64,000 nucleotides of DNA from Chryseobacterium oleae (GTDB lineage: Bacteria; Bacteroidota; Bacteroidia; Flavobacteriales; Weeksellaceae). Shown in pieces: positions 54,037 through 62,449 of this stretch. Positions within the stretch are counted from its first letter, which is position 1. The number at the start of each line of letters is the position of its first letter. A program made the position numbers and the translations under genes. The notes beneath the pieces were generated by a model. It had not been told where the DNA came from. It made no database searches and was given only the letters and a program-made list of their open reading frames with translations. The stretch covers positions 1,426,001-1,490,000 of the forward strand of contig NZ_FOVD01000001.1 in NCBI RefSeq assembly GCF_900115055.1, read 5' to 3'.

Positions 54037-55146
54037 ATGAAATTAGGTTTATTATTATTAGCCATACTGCCTATCGCTGCTTATGCTCAGGATAGTACTG
54101 CAGTAAACTCTTCCGGTGAGTATCCTAATACCTTCTCTTCAGGTTCCGCAAATGTACAACGCTTTGACAACAAAGCCAGACGTTTCAACGACTGGTCTAT
54201 TTCCGTTGGTGGAGGTGCTGCATTTATGGTACATTCTGATCTTAGATCTTTTTATGACAAAAAGGTTAACTGGGGGTATAATACGTACGTAAGTATTGAC
54301 AAGCAGATTACACATGTTTTCGGATTGAGCCTTATCTATCAGAGAGGGGAAACGAAACAGAAAGCAATGCTTGGAGGCGCTGCAGGAGCAGCAGCAGGTG
54401 TTGGAACAGCAACTACCAAATATAACCAGCTTGCCTTAATGGGAGATGTAAACTTTTCTAACTTATTAAGAAGAGTTGACAATCATTCTCCTTACAGATG
54501 GGCTTTCCATGGTTATGCAGGTATTGGATTCCAGGGTTATGACACATCTCTTCACGATAGCAATGAATTCAGATGGAGCGATTCTCCAAAAAGAGTTCCC
54601 CTGTTCATCAAACAAGATTTTGATATTAACTCCCTCTTCTATCAATTCGGTATAGGATTAAAGTATAATGTTTCCAAACTTATCGATATCGAAGCAAGAA
54701 CAATGTATATCATAAGCGGTGATGATGAATTTGACGGAGGCGGTTGGGCCGAAGCTAACGATTACGACCCTGCTACTCTTGGTTCAAAATACAACATGAT
54801 CAGCAAATCAAGATCTGATAATGCTTGGACTGTAAACTTAGGACTAACGTTTAAACTTGGAAAACAAGCATCTCATCTTGCATGGCATGACCCGCTTCAG
54901 GAAGCATATTATAGAACGAGCGTTCTGGAAAATGCATCTCAGGACCTGGTAGTATGTGAAAAAGGTGATGCAGATAATGATGGTGTATGCGATGACTGGG
55001 ACAGACAGCTTGATACTCCTGCAGGTGCAAGAGTTGATGGTGCTGGTGTTGCTTTGGATATGGATCTTGACGGTGTTATAGATCTATACGACAAGTGTGT
55101 AACCGTTCCCGGACCAGTTGAAAACAACGGATGCCCTACCAAATAA
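54037..55146 (+). CDS. OmpA-type outer-membrane barrel, without peptidoglycan-binding domain (paralogue 1)
   Basis: A 369-residue protein with a signal peptide (cleavage near AYAQ). An 8-strand OmpA-like barrel occupies about 35-290, followed by a thrombospondin type-3-like calcium repeat region (DADNDGVCDDWDRQLDTPAG ... DLDGVIDLYDKC). It ends at PVENNGCPTK, exactly where the next two paralogues continue into a C-terminal OmpA domain. It therefore cannot anchor to peptidoglycan. It is 18 nt after folK. Sequence is clearly homologous to, but more diverged from, the other two copies. Confidence 0.88.
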   Translation: MKLGLLLLAILPIAAYAQDSTAVNSSGEYPNTFSSGSANVQRFDNKARRFNDWSISVGGGAAFMVHSDLRSFYDKKVNWGYNTYVSIDKQITHVFGLSLIYQRGETKQKAMLGGAAGAAAGVGTATTKYNQLALMGDVNFSNLLRRVDNHSPYRWAFHGYAGIGFQGYDTSLHDSNEFRWSDSPKRVPLFIKQDFDINSLFYQFGIGLKYNVSKLIDIEARTMYIISGDDEFDGGGWAEANDYDPATLGSKYNMISKSRSDNAWTVNLGLTFKLGKQASHLAWHDPLQEAYYRTSVLENASQDLVVCEKGDADNDGVCDDWDRQLDTPAGARVDGAGVALDMDLDGVIDLYDKCVTVPGPVENNGCPTK

Positions 55147-55152
55147 TATAAT

Positions 55153-55180
55153 GAAAAAGCAGTTGAAAGACTGCTTTCTT
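55153..55180 (+). terminator. Weak terminator after paralogue 1
   Basis: AAAGCAGT / ACTGCTTT with a 6-nt loop, followed by CTTCAG with few T. It could instead be a partial attenuator between the tandem genes. Confidence 0.45.
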
Positions 55181-55214
55181 CAGTATAAGAAAAAAAATTT
55201 TAATACATAAATAC

Positions 55215-56732
55215 ATGATGAAATTAAATTTAGCTGTTGCTGCATTAGCACTGGCGATTCCCTTCGTTAGCTATGCACAGGACTCAACAGCAGTTTCAAA
55301 TGGAGAATATCCAAATACATTCTCTTCCGGTTCTGCTAATGTTTCCCCATTTACCAATCAATCAAAAAGATTTAATGACTGGTCTATTTCTGCCGGTGCA
55401 GGTGTACCATTATTGCAGTCATCAGACCTTACCTCTATCAAGAATGGTAATGGTAAAAACCTTTTCGGATACTCTGCTTATGTAAGTATCGATAAAGCAA
55501 TTACCCATGCTTTCGGTTTAAAATTACAATATGACAGAGGTGAAACAAGACAGGGATGGTTCAATACTAAAGATGCTGCCCCTGATGCGAAAGCTGTAGG
55601 AGCAAGAACTCAGTATGATGCAATTTCTTTATTGGGAGACATTAACTTCTCTAACTTACTAAGAAGAGTTGACAATCATTCTCCTTACAGATGGGCACTT
55701 CACGGTTATGCTGGTGTAGGTACAATCGCTTACAGAGCATACCAGAAAAACATCAAAGGACAGGTATTGGCGACTGAAGTGAAGCCTTTCAAATTTGGTT
55801 CTATGTTTATGCAGGCTGGTGCCGGTTTGAAATACAAAATCAACAAAAGACTTGATCTTGAAGGAAGATTGATGTACGTAGTTACCGGTGACGATGAATT
55901 CGACGGAGGTGGTGACAAATACAGTGCAATCAACAGACGTGAAGAGCAGGTATCTGACAACTTCTTCAATGCAACTTTAGGTATTTCATTGAAGTTAGGA
56001 AAAAACGAATCTCACTTAATGTGGCATGACCCACTTCAGGAAATCTATTACAAACTTGATGTTTTGGCTAATAAAAAGCAGGATATTGAAGTATGTAAAA
56101 AAGGAGATGGCGATAACGACGGAGTTTGTGATGATTGGGACAGACAGCTTGACACTCCTGCAGGGGCAAGAGTAGATGGTGCCGGTGTAGCTCTTGATAC
56201 CGACCTTGACGGTGTAATAGACCTTAACGACAAGTGTGTAACCGTTCCGGGACCTGTAGAAAATAACGGATGCCCAGTTGTTAAAAAAGTAGATAATAAC
56301 CAGACTGCCATAGAAATAGAGCAAAACCTTAAGGATATCTACTTCAATTTCAATAAGGCGACTATCAGACCGGAATCTAATGACAAATTGGATCTGGCTG
56401 CAAAAATCATTAATGATAAAGGAGGAAATTATCTCTTAACCGGACATACAGATATAAAAGGTAACGCCGCATACAACCTTAAATTATCCAGAGAAAGAGC
56501 TGCAGCAGTGGTATCTGCCTTGGAAAACAGAGGAGTAAGCCAAAATGTATTGAAATCTAAGGGAGTAGGTTCGGCTGAAGCTGTAGTACCTGCAACCGCA
56601 TCTGATGCAGAAAGATTGGCAGACAGAAAAGTTACGGTTCGATTTATAGAGAGCACAGATTGGGATTCTATTAAAAAGAAAGATTATGACGATGCTCCAG
56701 TAAAAAAATCAGCTAAAAAGAAGAAAAAATAA
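55215..56732 (+). CDS. OmpA-family porin with OmpA C-terminal domain (paralogue 2)
   Basis: A 505-residue outer-membrane protein: signal peptide (near SYAQ), barrel (about 35-280), thrombospondin type-3-like region (about 285-350), then an OmpA/MotB peptidoglycan-binding domain (about 370-480) with IYFNFNKATIRPESNDKL, TGHTDIKGNAAYNLKLSRER and RLADRKVTVRF. A basic Lys-rich tail ends the protein. ATGATG gives starts at 55215 or 55218. Its first 350 or so residues are almost identical to paralogue 3, also at DNA level, but the C-terminal domains are unrelated in detail. Confidence 0.92.
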   Translation: MMKLNLAVAALALAIPFVSYAQDSTAVSNGEYPNTFSSGSANVSPFTNQSKRFNDWSISAGAGVPLLQSSDLTSIKNGNGKNLFGYSAYVSIDKAITHAFGLKLQYDRGETRQGWFNTKDAAPDAKAVGARTQYDAISLLGDINFSNLLRRVDNHSPYRWALHGYAGVGTIAYRAYQKNIKGQVLATEVKPFKFGSMFMQAGAGLKYKINKRLDLEGRLMYVVTGDDEFDGGGDKYSAINRREEQVSDNFFNATLGISLKLGKNESHLMWHDPLQEIYYKLDVLANKKQDIEVCKKGDGDNDGVCDDWDRQLDTPAGARVDGAGVALDTDLDGVIDLNDKCVTVPGPVENNGCPVVKKVDNNQTAIEIEQNLKDIYFNFNKATIRPESNDKLDLAAKIINDKGGNYLLTGHTDIKGNAAYNLKLSRERAAAVVSALENRGVSQNVLKSKGVGSAEAVVPATASDAERLADRKVTVRFIESTDWDSIKKKDYDDAPVKKSAKKKKK

Positions 56733-56744
56733 ACCTTTCAAATG

Positions 56745-56780
56745 AACCGGAAAGAACAATTCTTTTCGGTTTTTTTTTTA
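56745..56780 (+). terminator. Terminator after paralogue 2
   Basis: A 12-bp stem (AACCGGAAAGAA / TTCTTTTCGGTT) with a CAA loop and a run of T. Confidence 0.85.
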
Positions 56781-56927
56781 CTACGAAATTTTTTACCTAC
56801 CTTTATATTATTTTTGATACATTTCGGTATGTAGTGAATTATACATATCAGAACTATTAAGAAGAGATGATAAGAATAAATTAATTAAGAAATAAAATCA
56901 TTTAAATTAACTTAAAAAAATAACACT

Positions 56928-58364
56928 ATGAAATTAAGTTTAGCAATTGTTGCATTAGCCATGGCAATTCCTGCCGTAAGCTTTGCGCAAGACTCAACGG
57001 CAGTTTCAAATGGAGAATATCCGAATACTTTTTCTTCCGGTTCTGCCAATGTTTCCCCATTTACCAATCAATCAAAAAGATTTAATGACTGGTCTATTTC
57101 TGCCGGTGCAGGTGTACCGCTAATTCAGTCAGCGGACCTTACTTCTATCAAGAATGGTAATGGTAAAAACCTTTTCGGATACTCTGCTTATGTAAGTATC
57201 GATAAAGCAATTACTCATGCTTTCGGTTTAAAATTACAATACGACAGAGGTGAAACAAGACAGGGATGGTTCAATACTAAAGATGCTGCCCCTGATGCGA
57301 AAGCTGTAGGAGCAAGAACTCAGTATGATGCAATCTCTTTATTGGGAGACATTAACTTCTCTAACTTATTAAGAAGAGTTGATAACCATTCTCCTTACAG
57401 ATGGGCACTTCACGGTTATGCTGGTGTAGGTACAATCGCTTACAGAGCATACCAGAAAGACATCAAAGGACAGGTATTGGCTACTGAAGTGAAGCCTTTC
57501 AAATTTGGTTCTATGTTTATGCAGGCTGGTGCCGGTTTAAAATATAAAATCAACAGAAGACTTGATCTTGAAGGAAGATTGATGTATGTAGTTACCGGTG
57601 ATGATGAATTCGACGGAGGTGGTGACAAATACAGCGCAATCAACAGACGTGAAGAGCAGGTATCTGATAACTTCTTTAATGCCACTTTAGGTATTTCATT
57701 AAAGTTAGGAAAACACGAGTCTCACTTAATGTGGCACGACCCGCTTCAGGAAATCTATTACAAGCTTGATGTTTTGGCTAACAAAAACCAGGATATTGAA
57801 GTATGTAAAAAAGGAGATGCTGATAATGACGGTGTTTGCGACGATTGGGACAGACAACTTGATACTCCAGCAGGGGCAAGAGTGGATGGTGCCGGTGTAG
57901 CTCTTGATACTGACCTTGATGGTGTAATTGACCTTTACGATAAGTGTGTAACTGTTCCTGGACCTGTAGAAAACAACGGATGTCCTACAACACCTACAGG
58001 ACCTGTAGTAGAAACAGAAACTAAACTTGAAGGAATTGAGTTTGATTTAAATTCTGACAGAATTTTACCTTCAAACACTCCAATCTTAAATAATGCAGTA
58101 AACTATATTAACTCTTCAACAGGTTCTTACAGTGTAATCGGTGCTACTGATACCAGAGGTACTGACGCTTACAACCAGAAACTTTCTGAAAGAAGAGCCA
58201 ATAACGTTAAGAATTATTTGATTAAAAACGGAGTTCAGAATGGAAAAATCAACGCAGTAGGAAAAGGTGAAAAAGACCTTAAATATCCTGAGTGCGAACC
58301 AGCTACTAAATGTCCTGAATGGAAAAACAGAGCAAACAGAAGAGTATACTTCGAAGCTAAATAA
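56928..58364 (+). CDS. OmpA-family porin with a different OmpA C-terminal domain (paralogue 3)
   Basis: A 478-residue outer-membrane protein with a signal peptide (near SFAQ). The barrel and thrombospondin type-3-like parts are almost identical to paralogue 2. Its OmpA domain is of another subtype: IEFDLNSDRILPSNTPILNN, IGATDTRGTDAYNQKLSERR, a Cys-pair insert (CEPATKCPEW) and NRANRRVYFE. A 195-bp gap and terminator separate it from paralogue 2, so it has its own promoter. Inferred: recent duplication or gene conversion of the barrel with domain exchange. Confidence 0.92.
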   Translation: MKLSLAIVALAMAIPAVSFAQDSTAVSNGEYPNTFSSGSANVSPFTNQSKRFNDWSISAGAGVPLIQSADLTSIKNGNGKNLFGYSAYVSIDKAITHAFGLKLQYDRGETRQGWFNTKDAAPDAKAVGARTQYDAISLLGDINFSNLLRRVDNHSPYRWALHGYAGVGTIAYRAYQKDIKGQVLATEVKPFKFGSMFMQAGAGLKYKINRRLDLEGRLMYVVTGDDEFDGGGDKYSAINRREEQVSDNFFNATLGISLKLGKHESHLMWHDPLQEIYYKLDVLANKNQDIEVCKKGDADNDGVCDDWDRQLDTPAGARVDGAGVALDTDLDGVIDLYDKCVTVPGPVENNGCPTTPTGPVVETETKLEGIEFDLNSDRILPSNTPILNNAVNYINSSTGSYSVIGATDTRGTDAYNQKLSERRANNVKNYLIKNGVQNGKINAVGKGEKDLKYPECEPATKCPEWKNRANRRVYFEAK

Positions 58365-58384
58365 TAAACTTATCAGCTAATATA

Positions 58385-58413
58385 TTAAAGCCGTGCCTCG
58401 CACGGCTTTTTTT
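58385..58413 (+). terminator. Terminator after paralogue 3
   Basis: A 10-bp stem (AAAGCCGTGC / GCACGGCTTT) with a CTC loop and seven T. Confidence 0.88.
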
Positions 58414-58441
58414 GTTGTAATACTTTTATTACTTTTACCCT

Positions 58442-60352
58442 ATGATTTCTCAGCAGGACTTCCAAAAATTAAAATTTGATACCCTAAAATATTTTTGGGG
58501 CTATGACAGTTTCAGAGATTCCCAGGAAGAAATCATCGATGCAGTCATTAACGAAAAAGACAGTCTTGTCTTATTACCCACAGGTGCCGGAAAATCACTC
58601 TGCTACCAGCTTCCAGCATTACTCAAAGAAGGAACGTGTTTAGTGATTTCTCCTCTTCTGGCTTTGATGAAAGATCAGGTAAGCCAGCTGAAACACCGTG
58701 GTATCGAAGCAGACTATCTATCTTCCGAGCTGGATGAATACGATGCAGAAGCAGTCTATGACCGTTGTAAGGATGGCCTTACCAAACTTCTTTATGTTTC
58801 CCCGGAAAGACTGACAAATAGCCAGTTTCTGCAGAATATTGAAGAAATTCAGCTGTCATTTATTGCTGTAGATGAAGCCCACTGTATCTCAGAATGGGGG
58901 CAGGATTTCAGACCGAGTTATCAGAACATTAAAGAATTCAGAAAAAATAATCCAAAGATTCCATGTCTGGCTTTAACAGCTACGGCCACTCCTAAAGTTC
59001 TGGAAGAAATCAAAAATAAACTGGAACTAAAAAAGCCGTTTGTTTTTCAGAAAAGTTTCAGGAGAGAAAATATCCGGATTTTCATGGATGAAGTTTCCGA
59101 TAAATTTCAACGTGTTTTTGATATTTTAAAACACAATAATGACTCAGGAATTGTCTATGTAAGAACGAGAAAAGATGCGGAAATGCTGGCCGAATTCCTC
59201 AAAAAAAACCAGGTTAAAAATGTAGATTATTTTCACGCCGGTTTAACGACGAAAGAAAAAAATGCCAAACAAAATCTCTGGAATACCAGCGACAATCATG
59301 TTCTGATTTCCACCAATGCCTTTGGTATGGGAATAGACAAGGATAATGTCCGGTTTGTGATCCACTATTCGCCTGCCCCTTCATTAGAGAATTTCTACCA
59401 GGAAATCGGAAGAGCGGGAAGAGATGGGAAAGACAGTTTCGCATTTCTTCTTTGGAACAAACAGGAACTTCTTAATTTTGATGAAATTTTAAAAAACCAG
59501 ATTCCCAACAAAGCTGAATTTCTAAAAATCATCACCTACCTCTACTCTATTTTCCAGGTCGCAGAATATGAATTGCCGGAAAAAGTTTTCCAGCTGAATA
59601 TCCAGGGAATTCAAAATTTCACAAGACTGTCAAGAGCTAAGATCAGCAATGTCCTTAATTTCCTTCACAATCAGGAAATTATCTATCATAACGACAACAA
59701 GAGCCTCTCTTCACTGGAGCTTCTGTTCAATGCTGAAGAAATAGACCAGCTGCCACAGAAAGATGCTTATTTCATAGAGCTTCTGCTCCGTACCGTGTCA
59801 GGAATCACCACTCATAAGGTAATGTTCAGCGAACAGCAGGTCAGCAATAAGATCGGGGTAAGTCTGCCTTTGATCAAAGAACGTTTGAAAGAACTTCAGC
59901 AGAAAAATTATCTGGAATATGTAGATGGCGCTTTATCGAGCATCAAGTTTCTAAAACCCCGTGATGAAAGAGCCATCAATGCAGCGTACTGGAAGCTTTT
60001 TGAACACATCCAAAAGAATAAAATCCAGAAATGGGAAGAAATCAAGTTCTTCATAGAAAACAATGATTATTGTAAAATGAAACTTATTCTCGCCTATTTT
60101 GGTGAAAAAAATACGAAAAACTGTGGCCAGTGTTCAGTCTGTGAAAAGAACAAGCAATCCATTTTCGGAAAAAACATTTCCCAGCAGATCATTAATCTGT
60201 TGGCCAAAAAACCTTCAACGATCGAAGACTTATCCGTTCAGCTCAATTATCATTCTAAAAACAACATCCTGGAAAACCTGATTTTCCTCTTAGATTCAGG
60301 AAAAGTAAAGATGCTGAACTTCAGAACCTATGCGCTAAATCATGAGGAATAA
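58442..60352 (+). CDS. recQ: ATP-dependent DNA helicase RecQ
   Basis: A 636-residue 3'-5' helicase in recombination and replication repair. It has motif I TGAGKSLCYQLP, motif II DEAHCISEWGQDFRPSY, motif III LTATATP and motif VI QEIGRAGRDGKDSF. It also has the RQC zinc site (CKMKLILAYFGE...CGQCSVCE) and a winged helix. The HRDC domain found in E. coli RecQ is absent; a short C-terminal helical part ends the protein. It is monocistronic with weak promoter-like TACTTTTA just upstream. Confidence 0.94.
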   Translation: MISQQDFQKLKFDTLKYFWGYDSFRDSQEEIIDAVINEKDSLVLLPTGAGKSLCYQLPALLKEGTCLVISPLLALMKDQVSQLKHRGIEADYLSSELDEYDAEAVYDRCKDGLTKLLYVSPERLTNSQFLQNIEEIQLSFIAVDEAHCISEWGQDFRPSYQNIKEFRKNNPKIPCLALTATATPKVLEEIKNKLELKKPFVFQKSFRRENIRIFMDEVSDKFQRVFDILKHNNDSGIVYVRTRKDAEMLAEFLKKNQVKNVDYFHAGLTTKEKNAKQNLWNTSDNHVLISTNAFGMGIDKDNVRFVIHYSPAPSLENFYQEIGRAGRDGKDSFAFLLWNKQELLNFDEILKNQIPNKAEFLKIITYLYSIFQVAEYELPEKVFQLNIQGIQNFTRLSRAKISNVLNFLHNQEIIYHNDNKSLSSLELLFNAEEIDQLPQKDAYFIELLLRTVSGITTHKVMFSEQQVSNKIGVSLPLIKERLKELQQKNYLEYVDGALSSIKFLKPRDERAINAAYWKLFEHIQKNKIQKWEEIKFFIENNDYCKMKLILAYFGEKNTKNCGQCSVCEKNKQSIFGKNISQQIINLLAKKPSTIEDLSVQLNYHSKNNILENLIFLLDSGKVKMLNFRTYALNHEE

Positions 60353-60360
60353 ATAATGTG

Positions 60361-60625
60361 AATGGTGAATTTTGCTTCGCCAGTGAATGGTGAAATTTAG
60401 ACAGCAGATATCAAACATCAGATTTCAGACAAGACTTGGAAAACTAGGAATTTAGATTCATTTTAATAGTTAAAAAAGTTTCGGGATGCGCGTTCAGGGC
60501 TTCACGGTTTGAACCAGCAACTAGCAACCAGCAACAAAACGTCCTGCTCATATACTCTCAACCTCTCGCACTCTAAAACACTCCAACTCTAATACCCTCC
60601 AACTCCAAAACTCTCCCAAAAACCC
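60361..60625. repeat. Dispersed intergenic repeat, copy 2 (direct orientation, upstream of fmt)
   Basis: The same block order as 23842-24120: CAGATATCAAACATCAGATT..., GTTTGAACCAGCAACTAGCA, then CTCTCAACCTCTCGCACTC / CTCCAACTCTAATACCC-type runs. Confidence 0.7.
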
Positions 60626-60626
60626 T

Positions 60627-60634
60627 TATCTTTG
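60627..60634 (+). promoter_or_regulatory. -7 element of fmt; transcript probably leaderless
   Basis: TATCTTTG with only CACC between it and the fmt ATG at 60639, so transcription should begin at or inside the start codon region. Confidence 0.5.
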
Positions 60635-60638
60635 CACC

Positions 60639-61583
60639 ATGAAATCATTGAAAGTCGTTTTTTTAGGAACTCCGGAGTTTGCAAAGACTTCTTTGGAGGC
60701 TATCCATCAGTCCAGTCATGAAGTGGTAGGTGTTGTAACTGTCGCCGACAAAGCCAGTGGCCGCGGACAGAAGATCAATCAGTCTCCGGTAAAAGTATAT
60801 GCCGCCGAAAATAATATTCCTGTTTTCCAGCCTGAAAAATTGAGAAACCCTGAATTTTTGGAAGAACTGAGAAAACTGGATGCCGATGTTTTCATCGTGG
60901 TTGCTTTCAGAATGATGCCAAAGGTTCTTTTCGAAATGCCTAAAATGGGAACGTTCAATCTTCATGCTTCATTGCTTCCTGATTACAGAGGAGCAGCTCC
61001 CATTAATTATGCAGTGATTAACGGTGAAGAAAAAACCGGTGCCACTACATTTTTCATCAATGAAAAAATAGACGAAGGAAATATTCTTCTTCAGCAGGAA
61101 CTGGAAATTGTACCGGATGAAAACGCAGGAAGTCTTCACGACAGATTAATGGAGATGGGTTCATCACTGGTTGTAAAAACACTTGACGGTTTAGCTGAAA
61201 ATTCTATTACCGAAAGACCTCAGCCTCATGTTGAGCATCCTAAAAACGCTTATAAAATATTTAAGGAAGATACCAGAATCAACTGGAAAGCTCCATCAAA
61301 AACTGTTCACCAGTTCATCCTTGGAATGTCACCTTATCCGGCTGCCTTCACCACGATCAAAATTGGAGAAGAGGAAAAAGGATTAAAAATATTTGCAGGA
61401 AAATTCGAAATCATGAATCACGGAAAGCCTTCCGGAACTTTGGATATTTCTAAAAACGAATTCAAAATCTATACGGAAGATGGTGCTTATTTCCCTCAAG
61501 AACTTCAGTTAGAAGGTAAAAAAAGAATGACAGTGAAGGATTTCCTCAATGGATTTAGAAATTTTGAGGAGATCAGTTTATAG
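60639..61583 (+). CDS. fmt: Methionyl-tRNA formyltransferase
   Basis: A 314-residue enzyme that formylates the initiator Met-tRNA using 10-formyl-tetrahydrofolate. It has the N-terminal catalytic domain with FLGTPEFAK, LLPDYRGAAPINYAVINGEE (formyl-donor/active-site Asn-His region NLHASLLPDYRG) and the FMT C-terminal OB-like domain beginning near YKIFKEDTRINW. It stands alone, flanked by inverted copies of a non-coding repeat, and has an extremely short leader. Confidence 0.96.
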   Translation: MKSLKVVFLGTPEFAKTSLEAIHQSSHEVVGVVTVADKASGRGQKINQSPVKVYAAENNIPVFQPEKLRNPEFLEELRKLDADVFIVVAFRMMPKVLFEMPKMGTFNLHASLLPDYRGAAPINYAVINGEEKTGATTFFINEKIDEGNILLQQELEIVPDENAGSLHDRLMEMGSSLVVKTLDGLAENSITERPQPHVEHPKNAYKIFKEDTRINWKAPSKTVHQFILGMSPYPAAFTTIKIGEEEKGLKIFAGKFEIMNHGKPSGTLDISKNEFKIYTEDGAYFPQELQLEGKKRMTVKDFLNGFRNFEEISL

Positions 61584-61589
61584 GAATTT

Positions 61590-61757
61590 TGGAGTTGGAG
61601 AGTATTAGGGTTTGAGAGTCGGAGTGTTTTAGAGTATACAGGTTAGTTGCTCGTTGACAGTTCCTGGCTCGAACTGCCTATCTCGCATCCCAAAACTTTT
61701 CATATCCATCATTTCATTTGCGAAGCAAAATTCACAATTGACCATTCATCTTAAAAG
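61590..61757. repeat. Dispersed intergenic repeat, copy 3 (inverted, downstream of fmt)
   Basis: TTGGAGTTGGAGAGTATTAG, GTTAGTTGCTCGTTGACAG and GCGAAGCAAAATTCACAATT are reverse complements of blocks in 60361-60625, so fmt lies between inverted copies. Confidence 0.65.
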
Positions 61758-61759
61758 TC

Positions 61760-62341
61760 TTAGTTTCTACTTACAATTTTTCTCCGGATTCTGCTGATAA
61801 ATTCAGGCGTTACTCCTAAATAAGCAGCGATCTGAATATTGGTAAGACGGTGGGCTGTTTTGGGATATTTATTCAAAAAGTCCTGGTAACGTTCATCGGA
61901 AGGTTTGCTTAAATTATCTATAATTCTACGCTGTAAGGCAATGATAGACATTTGAAATTTAAGCCTCATCAGTTTCTCAATTTCAGGAATTTCAAGATAG
62001 AGTCTTTCTTTGTCTTCTTTGGAAATGAGAAGAATTTCGCTATCTTCAATCGCCTGGATATTCAGCTGCGAAGGAATCTGATTAATAAAACTGTCAATAT
62101 CAGAAATCCACCAGTCTTCCACTGCAAAATACAGGATCTGATCATCTGCATTGCTATCTGTACGGAAAACTTTAAAACAGCCACTCAACACAAATCCTTC
62201 GGCTTCACAAATATCACCTTCTTTTAATAGGAAATCTTTCTTCTTAATTTTCTGAATGGTGAAGGCGCTGCAGTATTTTTCAAGCTTCTCGTCTGAAATT
62301 TCAATATACTCCCTGATATGTTTCTTTAAAGACTCTGTCAT
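61760..62341 (-). CDS. Crp/Fnr-family transcriptional regulator
   Basis: A 193-residue protein: N-terminal cyclic-nucleotide-binding-like jelly roll (about 20-130; KDFLLKEGDICEAEGFVLSG) and a C-terminal helix-turn-helix (ERYQDFLNKYP...LTNIQIAAYLGVTPEFISRIRRK). The conserved cAMP-binding Arg/Ser pair is not evident and no Fe-S Cys cluster is present, so the ligand is unknown; this is common in flavobacterial members. It is 108 nt after ribB/A on the same strand, separated by a terminator. Confidence 0.88.
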   Translation of the reverse strand: MTESLKKHIREYIEISDEKLEKYCSAFTIQKIKKKDFLLKEGDICEAEGFVLSGCFKVFRTDSNADDQILYFAVEDWWISDIDSFINQIPSQLNIQAIEDSEILLISKEDKERLYLEIPEIEKLMRLKFQMSIIALQRRIIDNLSKPSDERYQDFLNKYPKTAHRLTNIQIAAYLGVTPEFISRIRRKIVSRN

Positions 62342-62349
62342 GGTTTAAA

Positions 62350-62388
62350 AATAAAAAAAGGTTTAGAAAAATCCTAAACCTTTTTATT
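62350..62388 (-). terminator. Terminator of the ribB/A gene
   Basis: AAAAAGGTTTAG / CTAAACCTTTTT with a 7-nt loop; T-rich in the leftward direction. Confidence 0.8.
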
Positions 62389-62449
62389 CATTTTATTTCT
62401 ACAAATGACCTATAGTATTCATTCACTACAGCCCATTCACAATATATTT

